DNA of 64,000 bases from Deinococcus aquaticus (GTDB lineage: Bacteria; Deinococcota; Deinococci; Deinococcales; Deinococcaceae): NCBI RefSeq assembly GCF_028622095.1, contig NZ_CP115165.1, positions 124,001-188,000 of the forward strand, given 5' to 3'. The position numbers and the translations under genes are program-made. Below, in pieces: positions 11,736 to 24,362 of the stretch (its first letter is position 1; each line of letters opens with the position of its first letter). A model generated the notes under the pieces. It was given only the letters and a program-made list of their open reading frames with translations, was not told the DNA's origin and searched no databases.

Positions 11736-11767
11736 GCGCCGCCTTTCCCGGCTGGGAGAGGCGGCGC
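11736..11767 (+). terminator. Terminator after slyD
   Basis: GCGCCGCCT pairs with AGGCGGCGC around a GGGAGA-containing loop. There is no strong T run. Confidence 0.6.
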
Positions 11768-11788
11768 TGTCCGTGTGCCTTGAGCGGC

Positions 11789-12304
11789 CTATTCCTGGTC
11801 GTCGTAGTGGTGCAGCAGTTCGGCTTCGGGGTCGCCGCCCGGGTGGTGGTGGCGGGCGACGAGGCGGGCCACGCGGGGGCGCGCCCCGGCGTGCGCGAGG
11901 AGCCGCGCGCCGAGTTCCGGGTGGTGCGCGCGGATGCCGACCGCCCCCACGGGCGGCAGGACGCGGGCCACGCGGTTGGGAATCAGGCCGACCAGCACGC
12001 GTTCCCAGGCGTGGTAGGGGCGCAGGCTCTTGCCGCAGTCGTGCAGGAGCGCGGCGGCAATCAGTTCGGGCGGGGCTTGCGGGTGGTCGCGCAGCAGGTG
12101 GAGGGTGACGCGGCAGGCGTGTTCGCGGTCGCGGGGGTCCATGGCGGTGTACACGCGGGCTTCTTCGGGGGTCAGGTGGGTCCGGGCCCAGGGGTCGTCG
12201 GGGTGGGCGTCGCTGGCGCGCAGGCTGCGCTGAAGGCGGCGCACCTTGGCCGCGTACCCGGTCGCCTTGCGGCGAAGGCGGCTCATGAAGGTGCGGTGAG
12301 GCAT
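11789..12304 (-). CDS. HD-domain phosphohydrolase
   Basis: A 171-residue protein with an HD fold: the conserved His in [12 protein letters not shown], the metal pair in AALLHDCGK (about residue 90) and later histidines in [15 protein letters not shown] basic N-terminal helix precedes the domain. Substrate unknown; such proteins hydrolyse nucleotides or cyclic nucleotides. TATGCT lies six bases before ATG 12304, which decides this start over an upstream ATG at 12376. Confidence 0.85.
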   Translation of the reverse strand: MPHRTFMSRLRRKATGYAAKVRRLQRSLRASDAHPDDPWARTHLTPEEARVYTAMDPRDREHACRVTLHLLRDHPQAPPELIAAALLHDCGKSLRPYHAWERVLVGLIPNRVARVLPPVGAVGIRAHHPELGARLLAHAGARPRVARLVARHHHPGGDPEAELLHHYDDQE

Positions 12305-12403
12305 GACCCGAGCATAAGGGAGCGGAACGCCGACCGGGTGGTCATGCGTTCCGCTGGAGGCAGAGGTGTTCTTCATGCTGCGCGCCGTGAGGGCGGGCCG
12401 GGT

Positions 12404-13390
12404 TCAGTCGGCAGCGGTCTCGGCGGTTTCGAGTTCCAGGGCGGCCAGGGCGCGTTCGGCGCTCATGGCGGCGCGCGTGCCGGCGCCGACGCTGGTGCCC
12501 AGCTGGCGGTAGATGTAGTCGCTGACGTCACCGGCGGCGAACAGCATGGGGACGCTGGTGTAGATCTCGTCGGTCACGTCCACGTACCCGTCGGGGCGAA
12601 GTTTGACGGTGTCCTGCACGAATTCGGTGTTGGGGGTGTGACCGATGAAGATGAACACGCCGTCGGTGGGCATGTCGTATTCTTCGTTGGTTTTGAGGTT
12701 CTTCAGGCGCACGCCGCTGACGGCCTCGTCACCCTGGATTTCGACGGGGGCGGTGTCCCAGACGAATTTCATCTTGGGGTTCGCGAAGGCTCGGGCCTGC
12801 GCGACCTTGTTGGCGCGCAGGGTGTCGCGGCGGTGGATCAGGGTGACCTCGTCGGCGAATTTGGTCAGGAACAGGCCTTCCTCGACGGCGGCGTCTCCTC
12901 CGCCGATCACGACGACTTTCTTGCCACGGTAGAAGAATCCGTCGCAGGTGGCGCAGGTGCTGACGCCGCGGCCCCAGAAGTCCTGCTCGCCGGGGATGCC
13001 CAGGCGTTTGGGGTTGGCGCCGGTGGCGAGGATCACGGCCTTGGCGTGGTAGGTGCCGCTGTAGCCGGTGACGGTGAAGGGGTAGGCGTGTTCGCGGTCG
13101 TCGTCGGTGCGGACGATGCTCTGGACCTCGTCCATCTCGATCTTACCGCCGAACTTCTCGGCCTGCTGCTGCATGCGGCTGGCGAGTTCCATGCCGCTGA
13201 TGGGTTCGGGGAAGCCGGGGTAGTTCTCGACTTCTTCCGTCTGGGCGATCTGGCCGCCGGGCAGGCCCTTTTCGAGGATCAGGGTGCTGAGGCTGGCGCG
13301 GCCGGTGTAGATGGCGGCGGTCAGTCCGGCGGGGCCGCCGCCGACGATCACTACGTCGTAGTGCTGGGTGCTGGGAGTGTTGCCCGTCAT
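12404..13390 (-). CDS. trxB: Thioredoxin-disulfide reductase
   Basis: A 328-residue low-molecular-weight thioredoxin reductase. The FAD-binding motif is [12 protein letters not shown] near residue 16, the redox-active disulfide is CATC (about residues 143-146) in [10 protein letters not shown], and the NADPH motif is [13 protein letters not shown]. The C-terminal FAD segment [13 protein letters not shown] is complete. It reduces thioredoxin (a trxA copy is at 62586) with NADPH. A TACGCT element six bases before the ATG points to a leaderless message. Confidence 0.96.
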   Translation of the reverse strand: MTGNTPSTQHYDVVIVGGGPAGLTAAIYTGRASLSTLILEKGLPGGQIAQTEEVENYPGFPEPISGMELASRMQQQAEKFGGKIEMDEVQSIVRTDDDREHAYPFTVTGYSGTYHAKAVILATGANPKRLGIPGEQDFWGRGVSTCATCDGFFYRGKKVVVIGGGDAAVEEGLFLTKFADEVTLIHRRDTLRANKVAQARAFANPKMKFVWDTAPVEIQGDEAVSGVRLKNLKTNEEYDMPTDGVFIFIGHTPNTEFVQDTVKLRPDGYVDVTDEIYTSVPMLFAAGDVSDYIYRQLGTSVGAGTRAAMSAERALAALELETAETAAD

Positions 13391-13447
13391 GTGTGAAGCG
13401 TACCACCGGGCACCTTTGTGGATGGTCAGCCACGCACACTTTACTTT

Positions 13448-13987
13448 TTAAAGCATGCCTGCGCCCGAGAACGCCAGCCGGGTCCGGAACACGCCCGCCA
13501 GGGAGGCGTCGGCCACGCGCCCCCCGGCGACCACCGGGACCAGGGCCGGGCACCCACCGCCCAGGGACTCCCCCCCGGCCCGCAGGTAGGCCCGCCAGGG
13601 CTCCAGCGCGCCCACGACCGGGCGCGGCGGGCGGTGCACCTGCACGAGGTCTGTGCGGTAGCGCTCGCCGTGGCGCGCGGCGATCCAGGCCTCGTGATCG
13701 GCCAGGGCGGCGCGCAGGTGCAGGCGTCCCTGCGGGGGCGGCACGGTGCGCCCGCACCGGGTGAAGGTCTGGGTGCGGCGGTTGAAGTGCAGCGCGCCGC
13801 CCGGCAGGTCGAGTGTCAGCCCAGCGGAGTGCAGGGTCAGGTCACCCAGGGTGTACAGGCTGCTGCCCTGCGGGCTGGGGCTCTTGCGAAAACCGCGCAG
13901 GGTTAGGTCGCCCTGGCGGGCGTCGAGACCCAGGAACCAGAACTGGGCGGTCAGGGGGCAGCGTCTGAGGGTATAGAACCTTGCCAT
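13448..13987 (-). CDS. Uncharacterised protein divergently transcribed from the zinc GTPase gene
   Basis: A 179-residue soluble-looking protein, rich in Arg, Leu and Gly, without signal peptide or membrane segment. It contains three cysteines (about residues 10, 78 and 147) and scattered histidines but no clear metal motif. The family is not recognised. Its ATG is separated by only three bases from the palindrome at 13991-14016, and a TATTAT hexamer inside that palindrome sits seven bases before the ATG. The gene should therefore be leaderless and controlled by whatever binds there, most likely a zinc-sensing Fur-family repressor. A role in zinc economy is inferred from this only. Confidence 0.75.
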   Translation of the reverse strand: MARFYTLRRCPLTAQFWFLGLDARQGDLTLRGFRKSPSPQGSSLYTLGDLTLHSAGLTLDLPGGALHFNRRTQTFTRCGRTVPPPQGRLHLRAALADHEAWIAARHGERYRTDLVQVHRPPRPVVGALEPWRAYLRAGGESLGGGCPALVPVVAGGRVADASLAGVFRTRLAFSGAGML

Positions 13988-13990
13988 AAA

Positions 13991-14016
13991 ATTGATAATA
14001 GAATATCATTATCAAT
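13991..14016. promoter_or_regulatory. Fur/Zur-type operator shared by two divergent leaderless promoters
   Basis: Nine-base arms ATTGATAAT and ATTATCAAT are perfect inverted copies separated by eight bases. This resembles the AT-rich palindromes bound by Fur-family repressors. The palindrome contains a plausible -10 hexamer for each side: TATTAT (minus, seven bases before ATG 13987) and TATCAT (plus, nine bases before ATG 14019). A bound repressor would shut both genes. Zur rather than Fur or Mur is inferred from the downstream zinc genes. Confidence 0.75.
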
Positions 14017-14018
14017 CT

Positions 14019-15080
<1,062 letters not shown>

Positions 15081-15089
15081 CCCGGATTG

Positions 15090-15127
15090 AGCTGGTATTG
15101 CACACCACTGCGCCGGAGTCCGTATGA
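15090..15127. repeat. Short copy of the CGGANTCCGTA repeat
   Basis: This interval begins with CCCGGATTGAG and ends in CGGAGTCCGTAT, the terminal sequence shared with copies near 30680, 38180, 51290 and 59025. Unlike the others it lies between two plus-strand genes and does not touch a stop codon. Confidence 0.55.
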
Positions 15128-15194
15128 CATTCCGCCCGGAACGTGCGCCACCGAACCTTTGCCCCGCCCCCCAACGTGATAAGGAGATATCAAT

Positions 15195-15448
15195 ATGAGT
15201 CGTGAATGCTACCTGACCGGCAAGAAGAACCTCGTGGTGAACAGCGTGACCCGGCGCGGCAAGGCCCGCGCGCAGGGCGGCGTGGGCCGCAAGGTCACCG
15301 GCGTGACCAAACGCGTGCAGCGCGCCAATCTGCTAAAAAAAGCCATCCGTGAAACCGTGAACGGCAGGAGCACCGTGAAAACCGTGTGGCTCAGCGCGAA
15401 CGCCCTGCGCACCCTCAGCCGTGGCCCCTACCACGGCATTGAGCTGCT

Positions 15449-15452
<4 letters not shown>
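15195..15452 (+). CDS. rpmB: 50S ribosomal protein L28, zinc-independent paralogue
   Basis: An 85-residue L28 beginning [11 protein letters not shown]. It has one cysteine only, whereas zinc-binding L28 proteins carry two CxxC pairs. Cysteine-free paralogues of ribosomal proteins are a standard zinc-sparing response under Zur control: they replace the zinc form and free its metal. A strong AAGGAGA ribosome-binding site precedes the ATG. The gene overlaps the znuA start by four bases (GTGA), so it is coupled to zinc uptake. Whether a second, zinc-type L28 exists lies outside this window. Confidence 0.92.
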
Positions 15453-16378
<926 letters not shown>

Positions 16379-16392
16379 GCGGTGCGCGGGAA

Positions 16393-16428
16393 GCGGGACG
16401 CAGGAGAGAGATCTCTGCTGCGTCCCGC
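16393..16428 (+). terminator. Hairpin between znuA and znuC
   Basis: Eleven-base arms GCGGGACGCAG and CTGCGTCCCGC enclose a GA/TC-rich loop, with no clear T run after it. It may end part of the znuA transcripts or protect their 3' ends, since znuC has its own -10 element downstream. Confidence 0.6.
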
Positions 16429-16506
16429 GTTCCTCATCCCGCCACCCACACTCCCCTTTTGATTCTGCGCTCGCAACATCAAGGCCACCGGAGGTATGCT
16501 GTTCTG

Positions 16507-17229
16507 ATGCTGGGCGTCGAGAACCTCACCGTAAAATATGGCCCGCAGACGGCCCTGGAAAACGCCAGCGTGCGTTTCGAGGCGGGAACGTTCAGCGCCA
16601 TCATCGGCCCGAACGGCGCGGGCAAGAGCACGCTGCTCAAGACGCTGGTCGGCCTGCTGCCCGACCACGCGGACGCCGTGAAATTCGACCCCGGCCACAG
16701 CGCCCGCTCGTGCATCAGTTACGTGCCGCAGCAGCAGACGCTCGACTGGGGCTTTCCCGTGACCGTGTGGGACGTCGCCATGATGGGCCGCACCGGCCGC
16801 CTGGGCTGGCTGCACTGGCCAGGACGCAAGGATAAACAGATCGTGGAAGGCGCCCTGAAAGAAACCGGGGTGTACGACCTGCGCTCGCGGCACATCGGGG
16901 CACTGTCCGGCGGGCAACGCCAGCGGGTGCTGCTGGCCCGCATGCTGGCCCGCCAGGGGCACCTGCTGCTGCTGGACGAACCCCTGACCGGCGTGGACGC
17001 CGCCACGCAGGAAACCCTGATGGCCCTGCTGCGCGCGCAGGCCGACCGAGGCCGAGCCGTCGTGATGGTCACGCACGACCTGGAACAGGCGCGGCGCTGG
17101 TGCGACCACCTGGTCCTCGTGAACCGCCGCGTGATCGCAGACGGCACGCCCGAGCAGGTGTACACCACGCAGAACATCGAGGCGACCTTCAGCACCAGCT
17201 TCCTGGGCCATACTCACGCCGAGGCGTGA
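16507..17229 (+). CDS. znuC: Zinc ABC transporter ATPase ZnuC
   Basis: A 240-residue ABC ATPase: Walker [10 protein letters not shown] (residues 34-42), Q-loop in [10 protein letters not shown], signature LSGGQRQR (about 132), Walker B LLLLDEP, and the switch His in MVTHDLEQA. It drives ZnuB. TATGCT lies six bases before the ATG, so znuCB can be transcribed separately from the cobW-rpmB-znuA unit; an upstream in-frame start at 16459 precedes this promoter. Confidence 0.92.
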   Translation: MLGVENLTVKYGPQTALENASVRFEAGTFSAIIGPNGAGKSTLLKTLVGLLPDHADAVKFDPGHSARSCISYVPQQQTLDWGFPVTVWDVAMMGRTGRLGWLHWPGRKDKQIVEGALKETGVYDLRSRHIGALSGGQRQRVLLARMLARQGHLLLLDEPLTGVDAATQETLMALLRAQADRGRAVVMVTHDLEQARRWCDHLVLVNRRVIADGTPEQVYTTQNIEATFSTSFLGHTHAEA

Positions 17230-17305
17230 GGCGGATAGGTGATGGTTGATAGTTGATGGAACACATACCCGCGCCGACCACCTTCCTGCACCTCCGAGGC
17301 TTCCC

Positions 17306-18115
17306 TTGCACCTGCTGACCGACCCCCTCCAGTTTGCCTTCTTCAACCGCGCGCTGATCGCCGTGGTCCTCGTCAGCGTCCTGTGCGCCCTGGTCGGCGC
17401 GTGGGTGGTCCTGCGCGGCCTGAGTTACATCGGGGACGCCATGAGCCACGCCGTGTTCCCCGGCATCGTCGGCGCGTTCCTGACCGGCGGGAACCTGCTG
17501 CTCGGCGCGCTGATCGCCGCCGTCCTCACGGCCCTGGGCATCGGCGCGGTCGGGCGGCAGAGCGGCCTGAAACAGGACAGCGCCATCGGCATCGTGTTCG
17601 TCGGCATGTTCGCCCTGGGCGTCGTGATGCTGTCCCGCGCGCCTACCTTTACCACCGACCTCAGCAATTTCCTGATCGGCAACCCGCTGGGCGTCACGCC
17701 CGCCGACCTGTGGGGCGCGCTGGCCGTCACGCTCGTCGTGGGCGGCATCCTGACCGCCGTGCAGAAGGAACTGCTGCTGGCCTCCTTCGACCCCACCGAA
17801 GCCCGCGCCGTGGGCCTCCCGGTGCGCCGCCTGGAAAGCCTGCTGCTGATCCTGATCGGCCTCGTCGTCGTCCTGACTGTGCAGCTCGTCGGCACGACCC
17901 TCAGCGTCAGCCTGCTCATCACGTCCAGCGCCGCCGCGCGCCTGCTGGCCCGCAGCCTCAAGAAAATGATGATGCTCGCCGCCGCGCTCGGCACCGTCGG
18001 CGGCGTGACGGGGCTGTACATCAGCTACTACGCCAACACCGCCCCCGGCGCGACCATCGTCCTCGTGAACACCGCCATCTTCCTGACCACAGTGGCGTTC
18101 CGGCGGCGGGAGTAG
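17306..18115 (+). CDS. znuB: Zinc ABC transporter permease ZnuB
   Basis: A 269-residue ABC-3 family permease with about eight hydrophobic segments and the conserved stretch [17 protein letters not shown] near residue 44. [17 protein letters not shown] near the C-terminus is also typical. A TTG start at 17306, with GAGG eight bases before it, is preferred because the frame upstream is not hydrophobic. Between znuC and this gene lies a short tandem TGATGGTTGATAGTTGATGG repeat (17238-17262). Confidence 0.88.
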   Translation: MHLLTDPLQFAFFNRALIAVVLVSVLCALVGAWVVLRGLSYIGDAMSHAVFPGIVGAFLTGGNLLLGALIAAVLTALGIGAVGRQSGLKQDSAIGIVFVGMFALGVVMLSRAPTFTTDLSNFLIGNPLGVTPADLWGALAVTLVVGGILTAVQKELLLASFDPTEARAVGLPVRRLESLLLILIGLVVVLTVQLVGTTLSVSLLITSSAAARLLARSLKKMMMLAAALGTVGGVTGLYISYYANTAPGATIVLVNTAIFLTTVAFRRRE

Positions 18116-18136
18116 TCCCCCACCCCCGGCGCGGCG

Positions 18137-18165
18137 CGGCCCCCTTCCGAACTGGCAGGGGGCCG
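18137..18165 (+). terminator. Terminator after znuB
   Basis: CGGCCCCCT pairs with AGGGGGCCG around TCCGAACTGGC, followed by TGTTC. Confidence 0.75.
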
Positions 18166-18221
18166 TGTTCATGCCCGCGCGGTATTCATGACCTCCCGGT
18201 TCCTGCCGTACCCTGTGCGTC

Positions 18222-19034
18222 ATGACGAACTTGCAGCGTTTCACGGGCCGGACGGTACTCATCACGGGGGCGGGGGGCGGCATCGGCGCGGCCCTGGCGG
18301 GGCGGTACGCGGCCGAGGGAGCGCGCGTGGCCGTGAATGACCTGAACGCCGAGGCAGCGCAGGCGGTCGTGTCGGCCATCACGGCGGCGGGCGGGCAGGC
18401 GGTGAGCGTGCCGGGGGACGTGTCGGTGCGCGACAGGGTGGAGGCGATCTTCACGGCGGCCGAGGTGGCGCTGGGGCCGGTGGACGTGCTGGTGAACAAC
18501 GCGGCCCTGACGAGTGACCAGCGGCACTTCCTGAAGGCCGATGAGGACTGGTGGGATCTGTTCCTGCGCGTGAATCTGAAGAGTGTGTTCCTGTGCTCTC
18601 ACCGCGCGGCGACCGGCATGACGCGCCGCCGCCGGGGCGTGATCCTGAACGTGTCGAGTGGCGGCGCGACCCGCTCGCACCGGGGGTTCACGTCGTACGA
18701 CGCAGCCAAGGGGGGCGTGGAGGCGTTCACGCGGGCGCTGGCGCTGGATCTCGCGCCTTACGGGGTGCGGGTGAACGGCATCACGCCGGGCTTCGTGAAC
18801 ACCTACGGCCTGGAAGGCGAGGACCTCGCGCAGCGCGAGAAAACCGTGCCGCTGGGCAGGTACGGCACGCCAGAGGACATGACGGGCGCGGCGGCGTTCC
18901 TGACCTCGGACGACGCGGCGTACATCACGGGGCAGTTCGTGGTGATCGACGGGGGCGTGCTGGTACAGCAGCGCAGCGCGAACGTGGACACCTTCCCTCT
19001 CAGCAACTTCCCGGACGTACCCGCCGAAGGGTGA
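18222..19034 (+). CDS. SDR family oxidoreductase
   Basis: A 270-residue classical short-chain dehydrogenase. The cofactor motif is TGAGGGIG (residues 15-22), NNAAL is at about 92, the catalytic Ser is in NVSSGG and the YxxxK pair in SYDAAKGG (about 157-161). The C-terminal ITGQFVVIDGG is the usual cofactor-side ending. The substrate is not predictable. TACCCT seven bases before the ATG indicates a leaderless message. It is a single gene, separated by a terminator from the znu genes. Confidence 0.9.
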   Translation: MTNLQRFTGRTVLITGAGGGIGAALAGRYAAEGARVAVNDLNAEAAQAVVSAITAAGGQAVSVPGDVSVRDRVEAIFTAAEVALGPVDVLVNNAALTSDQRHFLKADEDWWDLFLRVNLKSVFLCSHRAATGMTRRRRGVILNVSSGGATRSHRGFTSYDAAKGGVEAFTRALALDLAPYGVRVNGITPGFVNTYGLEGEDLAQREKTVPLGRYGTPEDMTGAAAFLTSDDAAYITGQFVVIDGGVLVQQRSANVDTFPLSNFPDVPAEG

Positions 19035-19379
19035 GGGAGCCACTGGGCAGCTCTGACTGGTGTGGAATCAGTTGAATCCCACATGAGCGGAGCAGAACAC
19101 CCCTCACCCCAGCCCTCTCCCCAAGGGAGAGGGAGTCGCAGACCTGCGAAGCAGTGAAGCACAGCGCCGGAAGGGTGAGGGGTTCCTCCGCCATCCGGCG
19201 CATGCTCCGGCCGCGCCACGCGTGGTACGGTCTGCTCTGACCGCCGGGGTTGCCCGGCTGCTCTGCCCTCCGCTCATTCAAAGGACCCCCCTGCCTTGCG
19301 TCTGTAACCCCTGACTGCCGTGTTCCGAGTTGCCGCCTGCCGCGTGTGGGCTGGCCTGTCCCGTCGGGGGGATCAACTG
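19035..19379. other. Intergenic stretch with a foldback repeat
   Basis: No gene is supported. The left half holds the nested foldback at 19100-19182; the rest shows no obvious promoter or RNA beyond GGGGG close to the start of the ABC-F gene. Confidence 0.5.
19100..19182. repeat. Nested inverted repeat (CCCTCTCCC type)
   Basis: An inner perfect hairpin CCCTCTCCC/GGGAGAGGG (19113-19133) lies inside outer arms CCCCTCACCC (19100-19109) and GGGTGAGGGG (19173-19182). Similar CCTCACCCC-AGCCCTCTCCC intergenic repeats are seen in many GC-rich bacteria and resemble REP-type elements. Whether it has copies elsewhere in this genome cannot be seen here. Confidence 0.7.
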
Positions 19380-20984
19380 ATGCTGATGTTGAGTGGGGTC
19401 GCGCGTTCATTCGCGGACCGGGTGGTGTTTTCGGGTGTGGAGCTGACCGTGGGGGCCGGGGAGCGGCTGGCGCTGGTCGGCGAGAACGGCAGTGGCAAGA
19501 GCACGCTGCTGCGCGTGCTGGCAGGACTGGACGTGCCGGATGTGGGCGTGGTGACACGCGCAGGCCGGGTGGCATTGCTGGCGCAGGCGCAGTCACTGGG
19601 CGGGTCAGTGCTGGAGGCGGTGACGCCCCCGGCGCTGGCCGGGGCACAGGTGGCGTTCGATGCGGCGTCGGCGGCGCTTTCGGACGGCTCGGAGGCGGCG
19701 CTGCTGGCCTTCGCGGACGCCGAGGAAGCGTTCCGGCTGGCGGGCGGGTACGACTTCGCGGGGCGTGCGGCGGCGGTGCTGGCCGGGCTGGGCCTGGACG
19801 CCCCGGCGCGGGCGGACCGGCTGTCGGGTGGGCAGGCGCGGCGGGTGCTGCTGGCGGCGCTGCTGCTGTCCCCGGCGGACGTGTACCTGCTGGACGAACC
19901 CACGAATCACCTGGATGCGGACGGCGCGGCGTGGCTGCGGGACTGGATTCTGGCGTCGGGCGCGGCGTTCGTGCTGGCCAGTCACGACCGGGCGTTCCTG
20001 GATGAGGTGGCGACCGGGGTGGCCGAACTGGAGCGCGGCACGCTGAGCGTGTACCCCGGGAACTACTCAGAGGCAATGGCGCTGAAGGCCACGTTGCGGG
20101 AAGCGCAGGCGCGCGACTTCGAGGCGTACCGCCGCAAGCGGACGGCGCTGGATGAGGAGCGGGCGCGGCGGGCCAGCAAGGCCCGGAGTGCCGGGCGGTA
20201 CAACCACCGGCGGTCCAGTGACGGGGACAAGCTACTGGCGAAGGGCAAGGCGCAGAACGCGCAGGGAGTGAATGCCTCGGTGGCCCGGCGGCTGGAACGG
20301 CAGATCGAACGGGCGGCCGCGTCCGCCACGCCGAAACCCCACGAGGATCACCGCCACGTGCGGCTGACATTGCCGCCGGTCGTGCCGGGGCCGCTGGAGG
20401 TGCTGACCGTCCGCGACCTGAGCGTGGCGCGGGGGGCAGAGGCGGTGCTGTCGGGCGTGACCCTGCATGTGCGCCGGGGGGACCGGGTGGCCCTGACCGG
20501 CCCGAACGGTGGGGGCAAGAGCACGCTGCTGCGCGCCCTGCTGGGCGAATTGCCGCACGCAGGGTCGGTGACGTGGGGCGCGGGCCTGACAGTCAGTCTG
20601 ATCGGGCAGCACGGCGAGGAACTGCTCGGGCTGGGCACGGTGGGGGACGCACTGCTGGATGCGAACCCCCTGCTGACGCCGCATCAGTTGCATGAGGTCG
20701 CGGCGGCGCTGGAGGTCCCAGGCGGCCCGGTCTTGCCCTTGTCTGGGCTGTCGGGTGGGCAGCGCACCCGCCTGAGCCTCGCGCGATTGAGCGTGACGCG
20801 CGCGCAGGTGCTGCTGCTGGACGAACCCACCAACCACCTGGACGTGCGGGCCATCGAGGCGCTCGAAGCGCTGCTGCTGGACTTTCCGGGCACAGTGCTG
20901 CTCGCCAGTCACGACCGGCGGCTGGTGGGGCGGGTCGCCACGCGCGAGTGGCGTGTGGGGGGCGGTGGGGTGCGGGAAGACTGA
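19380..20984 (+). CDS. ABC-F family ATPase
   Basis: A 534-residue protein with two ABC domains and no membrane segment. The Walker A motifs are GENGSGKST and GPNGGGKST, the signatures LSGGQARR and LSGGQRTR, and both Walker B regions read [10 protein letters not shown]. The interdomain linker is helical and very basic (about residues 235-320). ABC-F proteins act on the ribosome, in translation control or in antibiotic protection; the subtype cannot be fixed by eye. An earlier in-frame ATG-like start at 19320 lacks a ribosome-binding site. Confidence 0.92.
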   Translation: MLMLSGVARSFADRVVFSGVELTVGAGERLALVGENGSGKSTLLRVLAGLDVPDVGVVTRAGRVALLAQAQSLGGSVLEAVTPPALAGAQVAFDAASAALSDGSEAALLAFADAEEAFRLAGGYDFAGRAAAVLAGLGLDAPARADRLSGGQARRVLLAALLLSPADVYLLDEPTNHLDADGAAWLRDWILASGAAFVLASHDRAFLDEVATGVAELERGTLSVYPGNYSEAMALKATLREAQARDFEAYRRKRTALDEERARRASKARSAGRYNHRRSSDGDKLLAKGKAQNAQGVNASVARRLERQIERAAASATPKPHEDHRHVRLTLPPVVPGPLEVLTVRDLSVARGAEAVLSGVTLHVRRGDRVALTGPNGGGKSTLLRALLGELPHAGSVTWGAGLTVSLIGQHGEELLGLGTVGDALLDANPLLTPHQLHEVAAALEVPGGPVLPLSGLSGGQRTRLSLARLSVTRAQVLLLDEPTNHLDVRAIEALEALLLDFPGTVLLASHDRRLVGRVATREWRVGGGGVRED

Positions 20985-20995
20985 ATTCGCAGACA

Positions 20996-21024
20996 TGAAA
21001 AAGAGGCCGCCCGCACGCGGCCTC
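20996..21024 (-). terminator. Terminator after the 5'-nucleotidase gene
   Basis: GAGGCCGC and GCGGCCTC form the stem. On the minus strand it is followed by TTTTT, a standard intrinsic terminator for the gene ending at 21048; the stem could also end the ABC-F message. Confidence 0.85.
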
Positions 21025-21047
21025 CCCTTCTCGTCCTGCGTCTGGGT

Positions 21048-22736
21048 TCAGTTCAGGCGCTTGACGCGTTCGGTCGGGTCGGGGGTGACGGTGCTGCTCG
21101 TCAGGAACGCGCGGAAGGCGTCGATGTCCAGGTCGCCGCCCAGGCGGTTCGTGCCCTTGGCGAGCGCGGTGAAGCCGTCGCCGCCGTCGGCGAGGAAGTT
21201 GTTCACGACGACGCGGTAGCTGGCGGCGGGGTCGAGGGCCTGCCCGCCAAGTTTGATGTCGCTGACCTTCTCGCCCTTGGGTTTGGCGTTGTCCCAGGTG
21301 TACGTGAAGCCCCGGCTGACCTGCAGGATGCGGTTGCTGCCGGCGGAGGGGTTGTCGAACTGCTGCTCGAGCGCTTCCTTGATCTGCGCGCCGGTCAGGG
21401 TGATGACGGTCAGGATGTTCCCGAAGGGCTGCACGGTGAACGCGTCGCCGTACGTGACCTGCTTGCTGGCGTTGGGGACGTTCACGGGCAGGTCGGCGCG
21501 GATGCCGCCCGGGTTCATGAAGGCGATCACGGCGCCGCCCTTGTCGGCGGGCGCGGCGGCGGCGAGCTGGCTGTCGGCGATGACGCGGCCCAGCAGGCTC
21601 TCGCCGTTGGGGGCGGCGGCGCGGGTGATCTGCTCGACGCCCAGCGTGGCGATCACGGTCTTGGAGATCGGGTCGGTCAGGCCCCTGGCTTTCTGCACCA
21701 GGGCGGTCATGGCGGCGTCCTTGGGGGCCTTGGCGGCGTCCACGACGACGTTGCTGGCGCGGATGGCGGTCACGCGGTTGGCGCGGGTGTCGATGGTCAT
21801 GTCGAGGCGCTGCAGCAGGTGGCCCAGGGCGTCACCCTGGATCACGGTGCGGTCCTTGCCGTCCGGGCCGGGCACCAGGCAGTTGTAGCCGCGGTGGGTG
21901 TGGCCGGTCATGATGGCACTGACAGCCGGGTCGAGGTTCTTGGCGATGTCCACGATGGGGCCGGTGAGGGTCTTGCAGTTCACGATGTCGAAGGCGTCGC
22001 CGCTGGTGCCGCCCTGGTGGACGAGCGCGACGATGGCGTCGGCGCCCAGGCGCTTGATGGCGGGGATGGCGGCGTTGATGCTCTTGACCTCATCCTCGAA
22101 TTTCAGTCCGGCGACGCCGGCGGGCGTGATGACGGTGGGGGTGTCCTTCAGGACCGCGCCGACGAAGGCGACCTTGGCCTTGCCGACCTGCACGATCTTG
22201 TAGGCGGGCAGGGCGGGCTGGCCGGTCTTCTCGTCGAGGACGTTCGCGGCGATGTAGGGGAACCTGGCGCCCGTGAAGGTGTTGTTGAACTTGCAGGCCT
22301 TGGTGGCGTCGTTGCTGTTGCAGCCGCCCTTCTGGTAGCGCTGGAGTTCCGCGAAGCCGTAGTCGAATTCGTGGTTGCCGACGACGTTCACGGCCATGCC
22401 CAGGCCGTTCAGGGCGTCGATGGTGGGTTCGTCGCGCAGCAGGCCGCTGATCAGGGGGCTGGCGCCGGTCATGTCGCCCACGCCCACGAACACGGTGTTG
22501 GGGTTGGCCTTGCGGGCCTCGGCCAGGATGCCGCCGATGGCCTCGACACCGCCAGCCTGGACGGTCAGGGTCTTGGTGCGGTCGGCGGGGTCGGGCACGC
22601 GGAAGCTGGTGGGCAGCAGGTTGCCGTGGAAGTCGTTCACGCCGATCACGGTGACGTCCACGGTGGACGGCCCGAGGATCATGGAGCAGCTGCTGAGGCT
22701 GAGGGCGGCGCCGATCAGGAGGAAATTGTTTTTCAT
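21048..22736 (-). CDS. 5'-nucleotidase family lipoprotein
   Basis: A 562-residue secreted metallophosphoesterase. It has a lipoprotein signal peptide (LSLSSCS, Cys about 17), metal-binding blocks VNDFHGNL, VGVGDMTGAS, NVVGNHEFDYG and MTGHTHRGYN, and the C-terminal 5'-nucleotidase domain with FMNPGGIRADL and FGNILTVITLTG. It should hydrolyse nucleotides outside the membrane to salvage nucleosides and phosphate. The His/Asp pair VNDFHG matches UshA-type enzymes. It stands alone. Confidence 0.92.
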   Translation of the reverse strand: MKNNFLLIGAALSLSSCSMILGPSTVDVTVIGVNDFHGNLLPTSFRVPDPADRTKTLTVQAGGVEAIGGILAEARKANPNTVFVGVGDMTGASPLISGLLRDEPTIDALNGLGMAVNVVGNHEFDYGFAELQRYQKGGCNSNDATKACKFNNTFTGARFPYIAANVLDEKTGQPALPAYKIVQVGKAKVAFVGAVLKDTPTVITPAGVAGLKFEDEVKSINAAIPAIKRLGADAIVALVHQGGTSGDAFDIVNCKTLTGPIVDIAKNLDPAVSAIMTGHTHRGYNCLVPGPDGKDRTVIQGDALGHLLQRLDMTIDTRANRVTAIRASNVVVDAAKAPKDAAMTALVQKARGLTDPISKTVIATLGVEQITRAAAPNGESLLGRVIADSQLAAAAPADKGGAVIAFMNPGGIRADLPVNVPNASKQVTYGDAFTVQPFGNILTVITLTGAQIKEALEQQFDNPSAGSNRILQVSRGFTYTWDNAKPKGEKVSDIKLGGQALDPAASYRVVVNNFLADGGDGFTALAKGTNRLGGDLDIDAFRAFLTSSTVTPDPTERVKRLN

Positions 22737-22921
22737 GCGCCGTTCATTCTAACGGGCGGGGCGTCTGGGCGCGGTCAGCTACGGCCCGGCCCTGCACCGG
22801 CCCTGCACCTGAACGGGCAGGTACAGCAAGGCCCGGCCGTCCTGGGAAGGAACGACCGGGCAGTGTGGGTGCGCCCGCGAGCGCGGGCCCAGCACCCCTA
22901 TGATTCACTCTCTGGCGGGGT

Positions 22922-23542
<621 letters not shown>

Positions 23543-23548
23543 GTCGAG

Positions 23549-23577
23549 AGGTTATCTCCATCACTTTGAAAAGTCAA
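23549..23577 (-). promoter_or_regulatory. Promoter of the nitroreductase gene with overlapping palindrome
   Basis: On the minus strand TTGACT and TAACCT are separated by exactly 17 bases. The spacer and -35 edge contain ACTTT-GA-AAAGT, a palindrome suitable for a dimeric winged-helix repressor such as the neighbouring HxlR protein. Confidence 0.7.
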
Positions 23578-23629
23578 GCGGTGTGAGATTCGTCATGATC
23601 TGATCAGCCCCGCAGTGTAAACTCTGGTC

Positions 23630-24028
23630 ATGAGCGAACACACTGGATTCTGCCCGGTCTACCGGGCCATCGGCGTGTTGCAGGAAAAATGGGTGCTGCA
23701 CATCGTGCGCGCCCTGCTAAACGGTGAAAAAGGGTTCAACGAGCTCGCCCGCGCCGTCGGCGGATGCAACAGCGCCACCCTCACGCAGCGCCTCGAACAC
23801 CTCGAAACCCTCGCCCTGATCAGCAAACGCACGGAAGACAGCCAGGGCAAACTGGCCCGCAGCGTCTACACCCTCTCGCCCGCCGGGCTGGAACTCCAGA
23901 GCGTCATCAACGCCATCGACACCTGGGCCGTGGCGCACCTGAACATGCCCGCCCCCGCACCCGCCATCACGGGCAGCGAAGCCTCCGCCCCGGGCGCAGA
24001 CGCGCTCGCCAGGGACTGCGCCAGCTGA
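23630..24028 (+). CDS. HxlR family winged-helix regulator
   Basis: A 132-residue regulator: [19 protein letters not shown] at residues 7-25 carries the conserved N-terminal Cys of this family, followed by GFNELARAV and [12 protein letters not shown] in the recognition region and [10 protein letters not shown] in the wing. The C-terminal 25 residues are low-complexity Ala/Pro. It probably represses the divergent nitroreductase gene and responds through the cysteine. TAAACT six bases before the ATG gives a leaderless start. Confidence 0.92.
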   Translation: MSEHTGFCPVYRAIGVLQEKWVLHIVRALLNGEKGFNELARAVGGCNSATLTQRLEHLETLALISKRTEDSQGKLARSVYTLSPAGLELQSVINAIDTWAVAHLNMPAPAPAITGSEASAPGADALARDCAS

Positions 24029-24092
24029 ACCCGTCTGGCGCTCCGGCACCGGACGCCACACGACCGCCCTTCCCCCACGGCCGGAGACGACC

Positions 24093-24320
24093 ATGCTGAT
24101 GTTCCTGCTGTTCATCGCGCTGCCCACTGCTCTGATCGTGCTGTCGTTCCGCATCAAACCGCTCGTACCGGCTGACGAGTCGCCGCACGACGCGCTCGGT
24201 GGCAGTCTGGCCGCCGGGGGCCTCTTCGGCGGTCACGGTCTGCCCGCCGACCCGCGCAGCGTGCCCGAGGACACGGACCCCGTGCGCTTTGACCTGAGCG
24301 GCCTGCCGGAACGTGAATGA
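24093..24320 (+). CDS. Small protein with one N-terminal membrane helix
   Basis: A 75-residue protein with a single hydrophobic segment at residues 2-19, then an acidic and Gly-rich tail facing one side of the membrane. GGAG stands nine bases before the ATG. No family recognised; it lies in line with, but not overlapping, the regulator gene upstream. Confidence 0.6.
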   Translation: MLMFLLFIALPTALIVLSFRIKPLVPADESPHDALGGSLAAGGLFGGHGLPADPRSVPEDTDPVRFDLSGLPERE

Positions 24321-24362
24321 ACCCCTAACCTGCGCGCCCGGCGCGGCCCGTACGCTGGGGGC

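Noticed and set aside
11780..13396. 538-codon plus-strand frame across the HD hydrolase and trxB
   Set aside because: Spans two real minus-strand genes and has no recognisable domain.
17238..17262. TGATGGTTGATAGTTGATGG tandem repeat as a CRISPR or binding array
   Set aside because: Only a short imperfect tandem without spacers; noted as a simple repeat between znuC and znuB.
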